Part shown: positions 42,046 through 42,407 of the stretch, one piece after another
Layout: each line of letters opens with the position of its first letter
How positions within the stretch are numbered: position 1 is the first letter of the stretch
The notes under the pieces: model-generated
Database searches by the model: none
What the model was told of the DNA's origin: nothing
The model's input: only the letters and a program-made list of their open reading frames with translations
Assembly (NCBI RefSeq): GCF_943908415.1
Contig: NZ_CALTSY010000017.1
Location: forward strand, 1-42,407
Direction: 5' to 3'
From: an uncultured Anaerococcus sp.
GTDB taxonomy: Bacteria; Bacillota; Clostridia; Tissierellales; Peptoniphilaceae
DNA length: 42,407 nt
Made by a program: the position numbers and the translations under genes

Positions 42046-42094
42046 TAAAAAAGACTCAGTCAAATGACTAAGTCTTAATTATTCAGCAGCTTCC
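41919..42094. repeat. Right copy of the 176-bp direct repeat
   Basis: This is the partner of 37869-38044, exactly 4050 bp away and without gaps. It covers the loop C insertion of unit 4, the terminator of the real 5S gene and its last few bases. Confidence 0.85.
42046..42076 (-). terminator. Terminator of the 5S rRNA gene
   Basis: On the minus strand the stem AGACT-T-AGTCA / TGACT-G-AGTCT (one mismatch, two-base loop) is followed by TTTTTT. It begins eight bases after the 5S 3' end. The same hairpin recurs, slightly diverged, at the end of each 5S-derived unit. Confidence 0.85.
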
Positions 42095-42195
42095 TACTCT
42101 ACCGGGAGGTCTCCCTCCGAGTACCATCGGCGTTGCTAGGCTTAACTTCTGTGTTCGGTATGGGAACAGGTGTATCCCTAGCGCCATCGCCACTG
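42084..42195 (-). rRNA. rrf: 5S ribosomal RNA
   Basis: This is a complete 5S gene of about 112 bases. Helix I pairs CAGTGGC (42189-42195) with GCTGCTG (42084-42090), helix II CTAGG/CCTAG, loop C CCCATACCGAACACAG, loop E-IV GATGGTACTCGG, and GGAGG-GAGA-CCTCC closes hairpin IV. The upstream 200 bases are not 23S rRNA, so this copy is either solitary or separated from its operon. Downstream lies a clear terminator and then the 5S-derived units. Confidence 0.93.
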
Positions 42196-42290
42196 TATTC
42201 TTTTTTTGAACCTTTTAAATAGCAGTCATCTAATTTCTTAGATAACCCCACCTCTATAATGATCTACGCCGTAATTTGTACTCAAGCTGC
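42196..42290 (-). promoter_or_regulatory. Region upstream of 5S rRNA
   Basis: This segment between the partial gene and 5S contains TTGAGT and a CATTAT box 18 bp apart (minus strand) and a small stem ATCTAA/TTAGAT. A promoter for a solitary 5S could lie here, but the match is weak. It contains no 23S 3'-end sequence that I recognise. Confidence 0.3.
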
Positions 42291-42407
42291 TTAAGGCACC
42301 TTGAACAAATCTGGCGGCTGACCTTCCATCAATTCATCTTTGATGAATTGGCATAGGGCAGGCACAATATTTCCAGTCAAGATATAAAGTTTAGTATCCA
42401 TTAGCTT
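42291..42407 (-). CDS. 3' end of an unrecognised gene, cut by the window edge
   Basis: This is an open frame of 38 codons entering from the window edge and ending in TAA at 42291. The visible part includes TKLYILTGNIVPALCQFIKD and ends QPPDLFKVP. It has the look of real coding sequence (mixed composition, no low complexity) but I cannot assign a family. It ends about 95 bases upstream of the 5S gene, on the same strand. Confidence 0.4.
   Translation of the reverse strand, partial: KLMDTKLYILTGNIVPALCQFIKDELMEGQPPDLFKVP

Overview
The window looks like chromosomal DNA of a low-GC, anaerobic Firmicute. The AT-rich base composition, a Gram-positive PolC, AGGAGG-type ribosome binding sites, a sortase-type NPKTG surface protein, the MEP-pathway gene ispG and a C4-dicarboxylate fermentation cluster would fit the Tissierellia, for example Anaerococcus or a relative. 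The genus is inference, not something read from a marker gene. Nearly all genes lie on the minus strand.

Layout. 506-8185 is an envelope/replication operon (uppS-cdsA-rseP-ispG-polC, reading right to left), lacking the dxr gene often found between cdsA and rseP. 8295-10014 (+) is a pantothenate module: an ECF transporter S component with a long structured leader, and a CoaX-like protein that lacks a catalytic aspartate. 10081-11380 is a queuosine operon (queF, yhhQ) behind a recognisable preQ1-I riboswitch with its own attenuator. 11395-15007 carries a PilB/ComGA-like ATPase, YifB/ComM and an RluA-family pseudouridine synthase. 15083-18962 holds two secreted proteins around an exonuclease III gene.

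19145-20281 holds a likely cell-cell signalling pair: a 304-residue HTH + helical-repeat regulator followed on the same strand by a 46-codon gene for a small exported peptide. This is the architecture of PlcR-PapR-like RNPP systems, and an inverted repeat sits in front of the peptide gene. 20756-21859 is mnmA. 21897-26075 is a tightly overlapping five-gene operon (ABC ATPase, permease, membrane-anchored HExxH protein, response regulator, histidine kinase) with three perfect 11-bp-spaced TTTAAG repeats upstream. 26186-28695 has a cysteine desulfurase, a PC4/YdbC-like protein and a GH25-Cpl-7 lysozyme. 28907-35196 is an aspartate-to-pyruvate operon: AspA, a dicarboxylate symporter, a LysR regulator, FumC and malic enzyme. 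A HAD lipoprotein and a GNAT acetyltransferase follow.

37668-42195 is the oddest region. A normal 5S rRNA gene (42084-42195), not preceded by 23S in this window, lies beside tandem 5S-derived units on the same strand. These have lost the 5' strand of helix I and carry large hairpin-forming insertions in 5S loops. Two sets of such units, sharing a 176-bp direct repeat exactly 4050 bp apart, bracket a copper-resistance island (copY-copB with CopY-type operators) and a decayed IS3-family transposase. The island is less AT-rich than its surroundings and looks imported. The last bases hold the 3' end of an unrecognised gene.
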